Assembly (NCBI GenBank): GCA_038238015.1
Contig: JBBRYA010000007.1
Span: 23,103-87,102, forward strand
Direction: 5' to 3'
Length of the DNA: 64,000 bases
Origin: DASQFQ01 sp038238015
GTDB taxonomy: Bacteria > Actinomycetota > Thermoleophilia > Solirubrobacterales > Solirubrobacteraceae
Position numbers and translations under genes: made by a program. Shown one piece after another: positions 26,503 to 34,965 of the stretch; positions within the stretch are counted from its first letter, which is position 1, and each line of letters starts with the position of its first letter. Below the pieces are notes generated by a model. That model was not told the DNA's origin, did not search any database, and worked only from the letters and a program-made list of their open reading frames with translations.

Positions 26503-27092
26503 CGCGGGGCCAGGCCGGTCAGCACCGCCTCGAGCAGCACGCGCGGGGCGAACAGCTGCGAGACGTCGCCGGCCGAGATCAGGATCCGGTAGAGCGCGGG
26601 GCCGACGAGGATGTCGGTGACCATCTCGAGGTCGACGTCGTCGCGCAGCTCGCCGCGGGCGACTGCGCGATCGAGCACCTCGCGCATGACCGCGCGGCGC
26701 GGCGCGGCGAGGTGGGCGTAGAAGATCGCGTGCAGGTCGGGGTCGTCGACCGTCTCGGCCAGCAGCCGTGGCATGAAGGTCATCGTGCCGGCCTTCGCGG
26801 CGCTGCCGATCACGCCGCGCGCGAGCGCCTCGTAGTCGCCGGCCAGGCTGCCCTTGTCGGGCGCCTGGAGCTCCTGATGCAGGTGCTCGATCACCGCGGT
26901 CACGAGCTCCTCCTTGGTCTTCCAGCGCCGGTAGATCGTGGCCTTGCCCACTCCCGCACGCGCTCGCACCGCCTCCATGGTCAGCGCGCGGTAGCCACCC
27001 TCGACCAGGAGCTCGAGGGTGGCCGTGACGATCGCCTGGTGCGAGGCCACCGAGCGCGGCCGGCCGGGTGGCCGCGCGGCCGCGGTGCTCAC
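26499..27092 (-). CDS. TetR-family repressor, probably of the adjacent exporter
   Basis: A 197-residue regulator. The helix-turn-helix occupies about residues 14-60 (RSVASHQAIVTATLELL, AGVGKATIYRRWKTKEEL), a classic TetR N-terminus. The rest is a helical ligand-binding domain. Its GTG start overlaps the stop of the DHA2 exporter gene by four bases, so both come from one transcript starting upstream of 28618. The duplicated inverted-repeat sites at 28635-28656 and 28688-28709 are the likely operators, which would make the pair self-regulating and drug-inducible. The inducer is unknown. Confidence 0.88.
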   Translation of the reverse strand: MSTAAARPPGRPRSVASHQAIVTATLELLVEGGYRALTMEAVRARAGVGKATIYRRWKTKEELVTAVIEHLHQELQAPDKGSLAGDYEALARGVIGSAAKAGTMTFMPRLLAETVDDPDLHAIFYAHLAAPRRAVMREVLDRAVARGELRDDVDLEMVTDILVGPALYRILISAGDVSQLFAPRVLLEAVLTGLAPR

Positions 27093-28618
27093 GCGGCGAC
27101 GAGCTCCTGCTCGGCGGCGGCCGGCTGGGGCAGCTCGTGCGCCGGTAGCACGAGGAGTGCGACGGCCGCGCCGGCGAGCGCGACCACCGCAGCCGCGGCG
27201 GCGGCGACGTGCATCCCCGAGACGAACGCGGACTGCGCGGCCTCCGCGAGCTGCGGGCTGCCCAGTCGCTGGGCCACGGCCAGCGCGCCCCCGAGCGAAT
27301 CACGCGCGGCGCTTGCGGCGGACCCGGGCAGCGCGGCGACGGCGTCGGCCATGTCGCCACGGTAGCGACTGGCCAGGAGCGACCCGAGGATCGCCACGCC
27401 CAGCGCGCCGCCCGTCGTGCGCGTGCTGTCGTTGACCGCCGAGCCGATGCTCGCCTTGGCCAGCGGCAGCGAGCCCATCACCGCGTGGGTGGCCGGAGCC
27501 ATCGTGTTCCCGATCCCGAAGCCGAGCAAGAGCAGCGCCGCGGCCACGAGCGCGTAGCCGGAGTCGACCTCGAACTGCGTCATCGTCGCGAGGCCGGCCG
27601 AGACGAGCGTGAGCCCGCCCGCCACAACGAGCTTGCTGCCGAGGCGATCGGCGAGCTTCGCCGACAGCGGGCCGCCGATCACCAGGCCGAGCGCGACCGG
27701 CGAGATCCGCAGGCCGGCCTGGAGCGCGGTGTAGCCGAGCACGCCCTGCAGGTACTGCGTGAGGAAGAAGATCGTCCCGAACATCGCGAAGAAGGCCAGC
27801 GTGATCGATGCGCTCGCGCCCGAGAAGCGCGGGTTGCGAAACAGGTCCATGGGCAGCATCGGCTCGGGCGCGCGGCGCTCCCACGCCACGAAGGCCGTGA
27901 GCGTGAGCAGCGCCAGCGCGAAGGCGGCGAGGATCTTCAGATCGCCCCAGCCCTGCGACGGCGCCTGGATGATCGCCCACACCAGCGCGGTCAGCCCGAC
28001 GGTGGAGAGGCCGAACCCGACGAGGTCGAGGCGCGACGCGGCCGGGTCCTTGGACTCCGGCACGAGCCAGCGCCCGGCGATCAGCGCGAAGGCGACCACC
28101 GGCAGGTTGACCAGGAAGATCGCCCCCCAGTCGTAGCGCTCGAGCAGCCAGCCGCCGGAGACCGGCCCGATGGCGATGCCCAGGCCGCCCATCGCCGCCC
28201 AGATCCCGATTGCCTTCGCCCGCTCCTCGCGCGGGAACGTCGCGGTCAGGATCGACAGGGTCGAGGGCATGATGAACGCCCCGCCGATGCCCATCAGCGA
28301 GCGCGAGGCGATCAGCATGTCCGCCGAGCCGGAGACGGAGGAGAGCGCCGAGCCGGTGCCGAACACCAGCAGCCCGGCGGTCAGTGCGCGCTTGCGGCCG
28401 AAGCGATCGCCCAGCGCTCCGGCGGTCAGCAGCAGGCCGGCGAAGACGAGCATGTAGGCGTCCACGACCCACTGCAATTGGGAGGCGGAGGCGTCGAGGT
28501 CGCGCGCCAGCGTCGGCAGCGCGACGTTGAGGATCGTGTTGTCCAGCGAGATGACCAGTAGCGACAGGCACAGGACCACGAGCGCCCACCAGCGCCGAGG
28601 GTCGGGGACTGCGTTCAT
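27089..28618 (-). CDS. DHA2-family (14-helix) MFS drug exporter
   Basis: A 509-residue proton-driven exporter of the EmrB/QacA group. Motif A (GALGDRFGRKRAL) follows the second helix, the antiporter motif C region (GPVSGGWLLE) follows, and about 14 hydrophobic segments are visible. The ATG at 28618 has a perfect AAGGAGG 7 bases upstream. The 43-residue upstream extension is polar and unlike the family. It is co-transcribed with the TetR gene that follows. The substrate is probably lipophilic or cationic drugs, but that cannot be refined. Confidence 0.92.
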   Translation of the reverse strand: MNAVPDPRRWWALVVLCLSLLVISLDNTILNVALPTLARDLDASASQLQWVVDAYMLVFAGLLLTAGALGDRFGRKRALTAGLLVFGTGSALSSVSGSADMLIASRSLMGIGGAFIMPSTLSILTATFPREERAKAIGIWAAMGGLGIAIGPVSGGWLLERYDWGAIFLVNLPVVAFALIAGRWLVPESKDPAASRLDLVGFGLSTVGLTALVWAIIQAPSQGWGDLKILAAFALALLTLTAFVAWERRAPEPMLPMDLFRNPRFSGASASITLAFFAMFGTIFFLTQYLQGVLGYTALQAGLRISPVALGLVIGGPLSAKLADRLGSKLVVAGGLTLVSAGLATMTQFEVDSGYALVAAALLLLGFGIGNTMAPATHAVMGSLPLAKASIGSAVNDSTRTTGGALGVAILGSLLASRYRGDMADAVAALPGSAASAARDSLGGALAVAQRLGSPQLAEAAQSAFVSGMHVAAAAAAVVALAGAAVALLVLPAHELPQPAAAEQELVAA

Positions 28619-28634
28619 CGGGGGCCTCCTTGTA

Positions 28635-28709
28635 GATACGGACCGGTAGCGTTTCGCATTGGAGACGACCGTAGAGGATCGACGGGCGATACGCAAGCGT
28701 TCCGTTTCG
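28635..28709. promoter_or_regulatory. Duplicated TetR-type operator upstream of the exporter operon
   Basis: Two copies of GATACG-N9-CGTTTCG lie at 28635-28656 and 28688-28709. Each is an imperfect inverted repeat (GATACG against CGTTTC, one mismatch). Their starts are 53 bp apart, about five helical turns, so both face the same side of the DNA. The inner copy is 10-15 bases from the exporter ribosome site. On the minus strand a TTGCGT box inside the distal copy could be the -35. I infer these as the binding sites of the TetR protein encoded at 26499. Confidence 0.6.
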
Positions 28710-28752
28710 AAATGCGCTCGGATTGCCCGTCCCAGCCCTTGCGCCATGCTGC

Positions 28753-28781
28753 TTGACTTAAGTATTTACCTGTGTATACTT
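28753..28781 (+). promoter_or_regulatory. Strong sigma-70-like promoter with overlapping operator
   Basis: TTGACT (28753-28758) and TATACT (28775-28780) are separated by 16 bases, the best match to a housekeeping promoter in the window and strikingly AT-rich for this genome. An inverted repeat with AAGTAT (28760-28765) and ATACTT (28776-28781) fills the spacer and the -10 box, so a repressor bound there would block RNA polymerase. It drives the two small genes starting at 28813. Confidence 0.7.
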
Positions 28782-28812
28782 CCCAACTGTAAGCAACAGA
28801 AGGAGGCTTCGG

Positions 28813-29007
28813 ATGGAAGACAAGACCACCGAACCCACGCAGAGCAAGCAGATCACCGTCGAGGTCCCGGAGGACCGTGTGGAAGAGTTCCACGCGTTCT
28901 TCGAGCGCTTCCTCGAGGGAAGGCGCCGCCATCGCGGCCGCCACGGCCACCATCGCGGTCACGGGCGCTGCTCCGGACGCACCGAGCAGGGCACGACCAC
29001 CGTCTGA
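28813..29007 (+). CDS. Small His/Arg-rich protein, paralogue of the next gene's N-terminus
   Basis: A 64-residue protein with a perfect AAGGAGG 8 bases before its ATG and a strong promoter at 28753. Residues 12-35 (KQITVEVPEDRVEEFHAFF) closely match residues 4-25 of the downstream protein, so the two are paralogous over this beta-alpha segment. The second half is a His/Arg/Gly-rich tail (GRHGHHRGHGRCSGR) with a single Cys, which could bind metal or nucleic acid. The stop codon shares a base with the next start (TGATG). Function unknown. Confidence 0.7.
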   Translation: MEDKTTEPTQSKQITVEVPEDRVEEFHAFFERFLEGRRRHRGRHGHHRGHGRCSGRTEQGTTTV

Positions 29008-29465
29008 TGGCCGACAAGCAGGTCACCGTCGCCGTCCCGGAGGAGCGCGTACCCGAGTTCTACGCCTGGTTCGCGCACTTCCTGGCGGCCGACGCCGGCG
29101 GGGGGCCCTGGGCGCGTGGCGCCCGCGGCCCACGCCGCCACCGTGACGCCAGGCCCTGGTCCGCGCAGGACGCAGACCAGGCCGCCTGGCTCTACGGCAG
29201 GCTCGCGCCGCCCGCGCGCGCGCTCGTCGACCTGCTCGCGGACTCGCCGGGGGAGCGCTTCCCCGGCAACGAGGTCGCCGCGCGCCTCGGCCTCGAGAAG
29301 GGCGCCCACGGCGTCGCGGGCATCCTCGCCTGGCCCGGGCGCTACTCGCGCCGGCTCGGCCGTGTCGTGCCCATCGCGACCGAGGGCCGCGCCAACGGGG
29401 GCACCGACTACTACATGGACCCCGACGTGGCGGCGGTGTTCGAGGCCGCCCGCAAGGGCCCATGA
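29007..29465 (+). CDS. Small-protein paralogue with winged-helix-like C-terminus (DUF6416-like)
   Basis: A 152-residue protein. The N-terminal KQVTVAVPEERVPEFYAWF repeats the motif of the preceding small protein. A basic linker (RGPRRHRDARPW) leads to a helical domain of about 100 residues with the look of a winged helix (AALVDLLAD-type helix, FPGNEVAARLGLEKGAHGVAGILAW, then the strand pair VVPIATEGRANGGTDYYMD). I think it corresponds to the actinobacterial DUF6416 family, with moderate certainty. It may be a DNA-binding regulator acting at the palindrome over its own promoter. ATGA overlap with the S4 gene. Confidence 0.68.
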   Translation: MADKQVTVAVPEERVPEFYAWFAHFLAADAGGGPWARGARGPRRHRDARPWSAQDADQAAWLYGRLAPPARALVDLLADSPGERFPGNEVAARLGLEKGAHGVAGILAWPGRYSRRLGRVVPIATEGRANGGTDYYMDPDVAAVFEAARKGP

Positions 29466-29671
29466 CGCGCGACGTCGAGATCCGCGAGGAGATGATCCGC
29501 CTCGGCCAGCTGCTCAAGTTCTCGGGGCTGGCCGACTCCGGCGCCGAGGCCAAGGCGCTGCTCGCCGCGGGCGCCGTCACGGTGAACGCCGAGCCGGAGA
29601 GCCGGCGCGGGCGCCAGCTGCGCCGCGGCGACGTCGTCACGGTCGGCGACGAGGCCGTGCGCGTGGCCTAA
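29462..29671 (+). CDS. S4-domain RNA-binding protein (YbcJ-like)
   Basis: A 69-residue single-domain protein. It matches the S4 fold: MIRLGQLLKFSGLADSGAEA, then LLAAGAVTVNAEPESRRGRQL and RRGDVVTVG. Small stand-alone S4 proteins bind structured RNA, often ribosomal. The gene is complete and translationally coupled to the preceding one by ATGA. Whether it functions with its two upstream neighbours or only shares their promoter is not clear. Confidence 0.88.
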   Translation: MTRDVEIREEMIRLGQLLKFSGLADSGAEAKALLAAGAVTVNAEPESRRGRQLRRGDVVTVGDEAVRVA

Positions 29672-29761
29672 CAGCCGCCTAAGGCCCGGCGCAGCGGTGA
29701 TCCGGAAGGGCCCGTCATGCGGAATGACTTCCATGTTCCGCACCTGCAAGGCTCGGCAGTC

Positions 29762-31009
29762 ATGAGGATCGCCGTCGTCGGCGCCGGGGTGTCCGGGCTG
29801 GTCGCTGCGCACCTGCTCGCTCGCGAGCACGAGGTCAGCGTCTTCGAGGCCAACGCTTACGCCGGCGGCCACACCAACACGGTGCGGGTCGACACGCCCA
29901 ACGAGACGCACTGGGTCGACACCGGCTTCATCGTCTTCAACGACCGCAACTACCCGAGCTTCGAGCGCCTGCTCGACCGCATCGGCGTCCGCGGCCAGCC
30001 CTCGAACATGAGCTTCGCGGTGACCGACGAGGCGGGCGACTTCGAGTACGCGAGCACCTCGCCCAACGGGCTGTTCGCCAAGCGCGCGCATCTCGCGACG
30101 CCGTGGTTTCACCGCATGGTCGCCGACCTCGTGCGCTTCAACCGCGAGGGCCGCGCGCTGCTGCGCTCCGGCGGCGACGGCCCGTCGCTCGGGCACTTCC
30201 TGGAGGAGCGCCGCTACTCGCGCGCGTTCGTGGACCGCCTGATCGTCCCCCAGGCCGCCGCCGTGTGGTCCGCCGACCCGCGTCAGATGTGGAGCTTCCC
30301 GGCGCGCTTCCTGATCGAGTTCTTCGACAACCACGGCATGCTCGGCTTCCGCAACCGCCCGCAGTGGCGCACGGTCGCCGGCGGCTCGCACCGCTACGTC
30401 GAGGCGCTGGTGGCGCCGTGGCGCGAGCGCCTGCGCCTCTCCACCCCCGTCGAGTCGGTCAGCCGTCACGCCGACCACGTGACGGTCACGCCGCGCGGCG
30501 GCGAAGCCGAGCGCTTCGACCACGTCGTGCTGGCCACGCACTCCGACCAGGCACTCAAGCTGCTCGCCGATCCGAGCGAGCGCGAGCACGAGCTGCTCGG
30601 CGCGATCCCCTACCAGGCCAACGAGGCGGTGCTGCACACCGACGAGCGGATGCTGCCGCGCCGCCGCCGAGCGTGGGCGAGCTGGAACTACCACCTGCTC
30701 GACGAGCCCACCGGCAAGCCGACGGTGACCTACCACATGAACCGCCTGCAGACCCTGCGCGCCGAGCGCGAGTTCTGCGTGACCCTCAACCGCACGGAGG
30801 CGATCGATCCGGAGAAGATCATCCGGACGATCAACTACGCGCACCCGGTCTACACCGCCGGCGGCCAGGCCGCGCAGGCGCGCCACCAGGAGATCAGCGG
30901 CCATGAGCGCACGCATTACTGCGGCGCCTACTGGGGCTGGGGCTTCCACGAGGACGGCGTCGTCAGCGGCGAGCGCGTGGCTCAGCGGCTGGGAGCGAGC
31001 GCGCTGTGA
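29762..31009 (+). CDS. FAD-dependent amine-oxidase-like oxidoreductase
   Basis: A 415-residue flavoprotein. The dinucleotide-binding motif VVGAGVSGLVAAHLL is at the N-terminus, followed by the EANAYAGGHTNTV segment, and the late FAD-contact region GAYWGWGFHEDGVVSG. This is the NAD(P)/FAD protein that accompanies DUF1365 and cyclopropane fatty acid synthase in many bacteria and is thought to act on lipid double bonds. I use ATG 29762, where the Rossmann fold begins. An upstream ATG at 29717 would add 15 polar residues. It is first in a three-gene operon with 4-base overlaps. Confidence 0.88.
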   Translation: MRIAVVGAGVSGLVAAHLLAREHEVSVFEANAYAGGHTNTVRVDTPNETHWVDTGFIVFNDRNYPSFERLLDRIGVRGQPSNMSFAVTDEAGDFEYASTSPNGLFAKRAHLATPWFHRMVADLVRFNREGRALLRSGGDGPSLGHFLEERRYSRAFVDRLIVPQAAAVWSADPRQMWSFPARFLIEFFDNHGMLGFRNRPQWRTVAGGSHRYVEALVAPWRERLRLSTPVESVSRHADHVTVTPRGGEAERFDHVVLATHSDQALKLLADPSEREHELLGAIPYQANEAVLHTDERMLPRRRRAWASWNYHLLDEPTGKPTVTYHMNRLQTLRAEREFCVTLNRTEAIDPEKIIRTINYAHPVYTAGGQAAQARHQEISGHERTHYCGAYWGWGFHEDGVVSGERVAQRLGASAL

Positions 31010-31746
31010 GCCAGAGCGCGATCTACGAGGGCACCATCCGCCACCGCCGCTTCGCGGTGCGCTCGCACGAGTTCAGCTACGACCTCGCGATGACCTACGT
31101 CGACCTCGACGAGCTCCCCCGCCTGCTCGGCGGCCGCCTGGTGCGCTCGCGCCCGGGGCTCGTGCGCTTCCGCCGCCGTGACTACCTCGGCGACTCCTCG
31201 GTGCCGCTCGATCAGGCCGTGCGCGCGCTGGTCGCCGAGCGCCTCGGCTCCGCGCCGCAGGGCCCGATCCGGTTGCTCACCCACCTGCGCACATTCGGGC
31301 ACTGCTTCAACCCCGTGAGCTTCTACTACTGCTTCGCGCCCGACGGAGAGCGCCTTGAGGCGATCGTCGCCGAGGTCACCAACACGCCGTGGGGCGAGCG
31401 CCACGCGTACGTGCTGGAGGCGGGCGAGCAGGTCCCCCGCGGCGGGTTCGACAAGGCGCTGCACGTGTCGCCGTTCATGCCGATGGACCAGCGCTACAGC
31501 TGGCGCGCGCCGTCGCCAGGCAGCACGCTGTCGGTGCACATCGAGAGCAGCCGCGAGGGCCGCCGCGCCTTCGACGCCACGCTCGGGCTGCGGCGCGTGC
31601 CGCTGACTCGCCGCACGCTCGCCCGCGCCACCGCCCGTCACCCCGCCGCGACGCTGCGGATGCTCGCGCTGATCTACGGCCACGCGGTCGCGCTCAAGCT
31701 CAAGGGCGTCCCCGTCCAGCCCCACCCCGGCCCGGTGAGGACATGA
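31006..31746 (+). CDS. DUF1365 family protein
   Basis: This 246-residue protein carries the DUF1365 signatures: YEGTIRHRRFAVRSHEFSY near the start, TFGHCFNPVSFYYCF, VTNTPWGERHAYVL and HVSPFMPMDQRY. Family members are found almost always between an FAD oxidoreductase and a Cfa-type methyltransferase, as here, and are implicated in modified fatty acid synthesis, though the chemistry is unresolved. GTG start with GTGA overlap to the oxidoreductase, ATGA overlap to the next gene. Confidence 0.93.
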   Translation: MSQSAIYEGTIRHRRFAVRSHEFSYDLAMTYVDLDELPRLLGGRLVRSRPGLVRFRRRDYLGDSSVPLDQAVRALVAERLGSAPQGPIRLLTHLRTFGHCFNPVSFYYCFAPDGERLEAIVAEVTNTPWGERHAYVLEAGEQVPRGGFDKALHVSPFMPMDQRYSWRAPSPGSTLSVHIESSREGRRAFDATLGLRRVPLTRRTLARATARHPAATLRMLALIYGHAVALKLKGVPVQPHPGPVRT

Positions 31747-32975
31747 CCGCGCGCGCCGCGCGCCGGATCGCGCTGCGCCTGTTCGGCCGCATCAAGGTGG
31801 GCCAGCTCACGATCATCGAGGGCGAGCGCCACCTCGTCTTTGGCTCGGGCGCCCCGCAGGCGACCATCCACGTCCACGACCCGCGCGCGTGGTTTCACGT
31901 GCTGCGCGGCAGCCGCGGGATGGGCCACTCCTACAAGGAGGGCTTCTGGGACAGCCCCGACCTCACCGCCGTCGTGCGCGTCGCCGCGCGCAACGTCGAA
32001 GGCATCGACGAGCTGCGCCGGCGCATGACGCCGATCCGCGAGCCCTTCCAGCGTGCCCGCGCGGCGTTCATGCGCAACACGCCGACGCGCAGCCGCAAGG
32101 ACATCGCCGCCCACTACGACCTCGGCAACGAGCTGTTCGAGCTGATGCTCGACCCGACGCTCATGTACTCGTGCGCGGTGTTCGAAGATCGCGACACGCC
32201 GCTCGAGCAGGCATCCATCGCCAAGCTCGAGCTGGTCTGCGAGAAGCTCGACATCGGGCGCTCCGACCACGTAGTGGAGATCGGCACGGGCTGGGGCGGC
32301 TTCGCGGTTCACGCCGCCACGACGCGCGGCTGCCGCGTGACCACCACGACCATCTCCAAGGAGCAGCACGAGGTCGCGGTCCAGCGCGTCCGCGCAGCCG
32401 GCGTCGAGCATCTCGTCGACGTGCGCCTGGACGACTACCGCGACCTGCGCGGCTCCTACGACAAGCTCGTCTCGCTCGAGATGATCGAAGCCGTCGGCTG
32501 GCAGGACTTCGGCACGTTCTTCGCCGCCTGCTCGGATCTGCTCGCGCCCAACGGGACGATGCTGCTGCAGGCGATCACGATGGCCGACCGCGCCTACGAG
32601 GTCGAGAAGGCGTCCAAGAGCTTCATCCGCACCTACGTGTTCCCCGGTGGCTGCCTGCCCTCGCTCGAGGTCGTCTCCCAGTGCATCGCCAAGCGCACCG
32701 ACCTGCGCACGATCCACCTGGAGGACCTGACGCCCCACTACGCCGAGACGCTGCGGCGCTGGCGCGCGAACTTCGAGGCGGCGACCGACGAGCTCGAGGC
32801 GCTCGGCTACGACGAGCGCTTCCGCCGCATCTGGACGATGTACCTCTGCTACTGCGAGGCCGGCTTCGCCGAGAACCGCATCGGGCTCGTCCAGACCGTC
32901 TTCGCCAAGCCGCTGGCGGGCCGCGACATCCTCGCCATGGCGCCGCCGCAGGCTATGTCCGCGGCTGCCGGCTGA
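31743..32975 (+). CDS. cfa: Cyclopropane-fatty-acid-phospholipid synthase family methyltransferase
   Basis: A 410-residue SAM-dependent methyltransferase that adds a methylene or methyl group to unsaturated acyl chains of membrane phospholipids. Visible motifs are AHYDLGNELFELMLDPTLMYS, the SAM loop EIGTGWGGFAVHAA, SLEMIEAVGWQDF and the C-terminal YLCYCEAGF that lies near the active site. The length is typical. It is the last gene of the operon starting at 29762. Its final 23 bases overlap the convergent SDR gene. Confidence 0.94.
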   Translation: MTARAARRIALRLFGRIKVGQLTIIEGERHLVFGSGAPQATIHVHDPRAWFHVLRGSRGMGHSYKEGFWDSPDLTAVVRVAARNVEGIDELRRRMTPIREPFQRARAAFMRNTPTRSRKDIAAHYDLGNELFELMLDPTLMYSCAVFEDRDTPLEQASIAKLELVCEKLDIGRSDHVVEIGTGWGGFAVHAATTRGCRVTTTTISKEQHEVAVQRVRAAGVEHLVDVRLDDYRDLRGSYDKLVSLEMIEAVGWQDFGTFFAACSDLLAPNGTMLLQAITMADRAYEVEKASKSFIRTYVFPGGCLPSLEVVSQCIAKRTDLRTIHLEDLTPHYAETLRRWRANFEAATDELEALGYDERFRRIWTMYLCYCEAGFAENRIGLVQTVFAKPLAGRDILAMAPPQAMSAAAG

Positions 32976-33738
32976 ACATCCGCCGGCTGAACGCGTCGAG
33001 CACGAACGCCGGCCCGCGCGACGCGAGCTTCGCGTAGGCGGTGCGACCGCCGGGCCCGAGGATGTGGCGGTCGGCCTCGACCGCTTCGAGGACCTTCTCG
33101 GCCCACTCGCCGGGCTCGACCTTGTCCCACCCGGAGGTGTCCATGTGGCGGCCGTAGACCTCCTCGGTCGCGTCGAGCATGTCGGTGTTCACGCCCGGGG
33201 TGACGACGTGCAGGACGCCGACGCCGGTGCCCGGCAGCTCGCGGCGCAGGGACTCCGAGAGCGCGACCACGCCGGCCTTGGAGGCGGCGTAGGTGCTCGC
33301 GGCGGGGAAGTGGGCGTAACCGCTGATCGACGCGTTGTTGACCACGATGCCGTGGCCGGCGGCGAGCATGTGGGGCAGCACGCGGTGGGTGAGGTGGGCG
33401 ACCGCGACGAGGTTGACCTGGAACATCGCGTACACCGCCTCCATCTCCTGCTCCTCGAGCAGGCCGCCGGTCATCTGGCCGGCGTTGTTGACCAGCAGGC
33501 TGACGTGCTCGAGCTCCTCACCGAGCTCGTCCACGCAGGCGTCGAGCGACTCGCGGCTGGAGAGGTCGAGGCGGACGGGGCGGACCTCGGCGCCCCCGGT
33601 GACCGGCGCGAACGCGGCCGGGTCGCGCACTCCCGCCAGCACGCGGCGCACCGGCCGGGCGGCCAGCGCCTCGCAGAGCGCGCGGCCGATCCCGCGATTG
33701 GCGCCAGTGACGAGTGCGGTGCTGCCGACGAGGTCCAT
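32953..33738 (-). CDS. Short-chain dehydrogenase/reductase
   Basis: A 261-residue SDR with cofactor loop TGANRGIGRAL, NNAGQM, the catalytic Ser block (NNASISGYAHF) and YAASKAG (Tyr-x3-Lys). PGVNTDML follows, and the C-terminus is basic (SRRMFSRQPRT). I place the start at 33738 (MDLVGSTALVTG), because the Rossmann strand begins there. An upstream ATG at 33774 is possible. Substrate unknown. It is transcribed toward the cfa operon. Confidence 0.86.
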   Translation of the reverse strand: MDLVGSTALVTGANRGIGRALCEALAARPVRRVLAGVRDPAAFAPVTGGAEVRPVRLDLSSRESLDACVDELGEELEHVSLLVNNAGQMTGGLLEEQEMEAVYAMFQVNLVAVAHLTHRVLPHMLAAGHGIVVNNASISGYAHFPAASTYAASKAGVVALSESLRRELPGTGVGVLHVVTPGVNTDMLDATEEVYGRHMDTSGWDKVEPGEWAEKVLEAVEADRHILGPGGRTAYAKLASRGPAFVLDAFSRRMFSRQPRT

Positions 33739-33810
33739 GTCCTGACCTACGGTGCGCGCGGCGGCGGCGATCATTGATCGGCTGGCGCCGGGCGACCGTA
33801 TTGACCCTCG

Positions 33811-34188
33811 ATGACCACCCCCGTGCGCAGCGCCGCCCTCACCATCCTCGCCCTCCGCGTCGCCTACGGCGCCGGGCTGATCCTCGCTCCCGAGCGCCTC
33901 GCCCAGCGCTGGCTGGGCTCCGCCGCCGGGCTGCCGCCCACCCAGGTCCCGCTGCGCGGGATGGGTGCGCGCGAGATCGTCGTGCACGGCGCGGCAATCG
34001 CGGCGGTGCTGCAGGACGCGCCGCTGCGGCCGTTCCTGGCCGCGAGCATCGCCGGCGACCTCGCCGACGTCGTCGCCACGGTCGCCGGCCGGCGCGGGCT
34101 GCCCGACGGCGCGGCGCCGGCGACCGTCGCCGTCGCCGGCGGGTCGGCGCTGCTGACGGCGGCCATCGCCGCGGTCGTCGATCGCTGA
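33811..34188 (+). CDS. Small integral membrane protein, unknown function
   Basis: A 125-residue, Ala-rich protein with about four hydrophobic segments (LTILALRVAYGAGLIL, IVVHGAAIAAVL, FLAASIAGDLADVVATV, ALLTAAIAAVV) and conserved-looking small turns GAR and GDLAD. It resembles short DUF4267-type membrane proteins, but I would not assign it. It is divergent from the SDR and 8 bases upstream of the hydrolase start. Confidence 0.65.
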   Translation: MTTPVRSAALTILALRVAYGAGLILAPERLAQRWLGSAAGLPPTQVPLRGMGAREIVVHGAAIAAVLQDAPLRPFLAASIAGDLADVVATVAGRRGLPDGAAPATVAVAGGSALLTAAIAAVVDR

Positions 34189-34196
34189 GCCGGTCC

Positions 34197-34961
34197 GTGC
34201 AGCTCGCCTACGACCGTTCCGGCACGGGCCCGACGCTCGTGCTGCTGCACCCGCTCGGAGCCGACCGGCACGTGTGGGAGCCGGTGCTCGATCGCGTGAG
34301 CGCCGAGCGCGACGTCATCACGATCGACCTCCCCGGCTTCGGCGGATCGCCTGCGCTCGACGCCGGGACGCCGCCGACGCCCGCGGCCCTCGGCGCGGCG
34401 GTCGCGGAGTTCCTGGATGAGCTCGCCCCCGGAGGGCCCCACCACCTCGCCGGCAACTCGCTGGGCGGCTGGGTTGCGCTGGAGATGGCCGCCGCGGGCC
34501 ACGCCCGCTCGGTGACGGCGATCGCCCCGGCGGGCCTGTGGGCTCAGCCGCTCGCGCCCAAGCGCGGCGTCGCGCGCGGCGTCGCGCGGGCGATCCGCCC
34601 GGGCCTGCCGGCACTCGTGCGCAGCCCGGCCGGCCGCCGCCTCGCGCTCGCGGGCACGGTGGCCGACGCCGATCGCGTGCCGCCGAAGGCGGCCCTGCGG
34701 CTCGTCCAAGCCTACGCGGACGCCCCCGGCTTCGAGGACGTCAACCGCGCGATGCGCGCCAATCGGTTCACCCAGATGGAGCACCTGCGCGTCCCCGTGA
34801 CGCTGGCCTGGGCCGAGCGCGACCGGCTCGTCGCCCGGCCGGCGCACTTGCCCGCGCGCGTGCGCAGCGTCGTGCTCCCGGGCGCTGGCCACCTGCCGAT
34901 GTGGGACGCGCCCGAGCTGGTCGCGAAGCTCCTGCTGCAGGGCAGCCGGGAGGCTGACTAG
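34197..34961 (+). CDS. Alpha/beta-fold hydrolase
   Basis: A 254-residue hydrolase. The oxyanion strand VLLHPLGADRHVW is followed by the nucleophile elbow GNSLGG, whose Ser is the catalytic nucleophile. An acid lies near AWAERDRLV and the catalytic His in GAGHLPMWDAP. Substrate classes include esters and C-C bonds and cannot be narrowed. The GTG start is used because the first beta strand begins there (VQLAYDRSGTGPTLVLL). The upstream frame is a shadow of the membrane-protein gene. Probably co-transcribed with that gene. Confidence 0.85.
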   Translation: MQLAYDRSGTGPTLVLLHPLGADRHVWEPVLDRVSAERDVITIDLPGFGGSPALDAGTPPTPAALGAAVAEFLDELAPGGPHHLAGNSLGGWVALEMAAAGHARSVTAIAPAGLWAQPLAPKRGVARGVARAIRPGLPALVRSPAGRRLALAGTVADADRVPPKAALRLVQAYADAPGFEDVNRAMRANRFTQMEHLRVPVTLAWAERDRLVARPAHLPARVRSVVLPGAGHLPMWDAPELVAKLLLQGSREAD

Positions 34962-34965
34962 CCCA

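Noticed and set aside
24343..27360. 1005-codon open frame on the minus strand
   Set aside because: It lies antisense to the VWA and coiled-coil genes and has Arg/Ala/Gly/Pro-rich low-complexity composition. This is a GC-rich mirror frame, with no domain or ribosome site.
29717..29761. Upstream start for the FAD oxidoreductase
   Set aside because: It would add 15 polar residues before the first Rossmann strand. The ATG at 29762 begins exactly at the fold.
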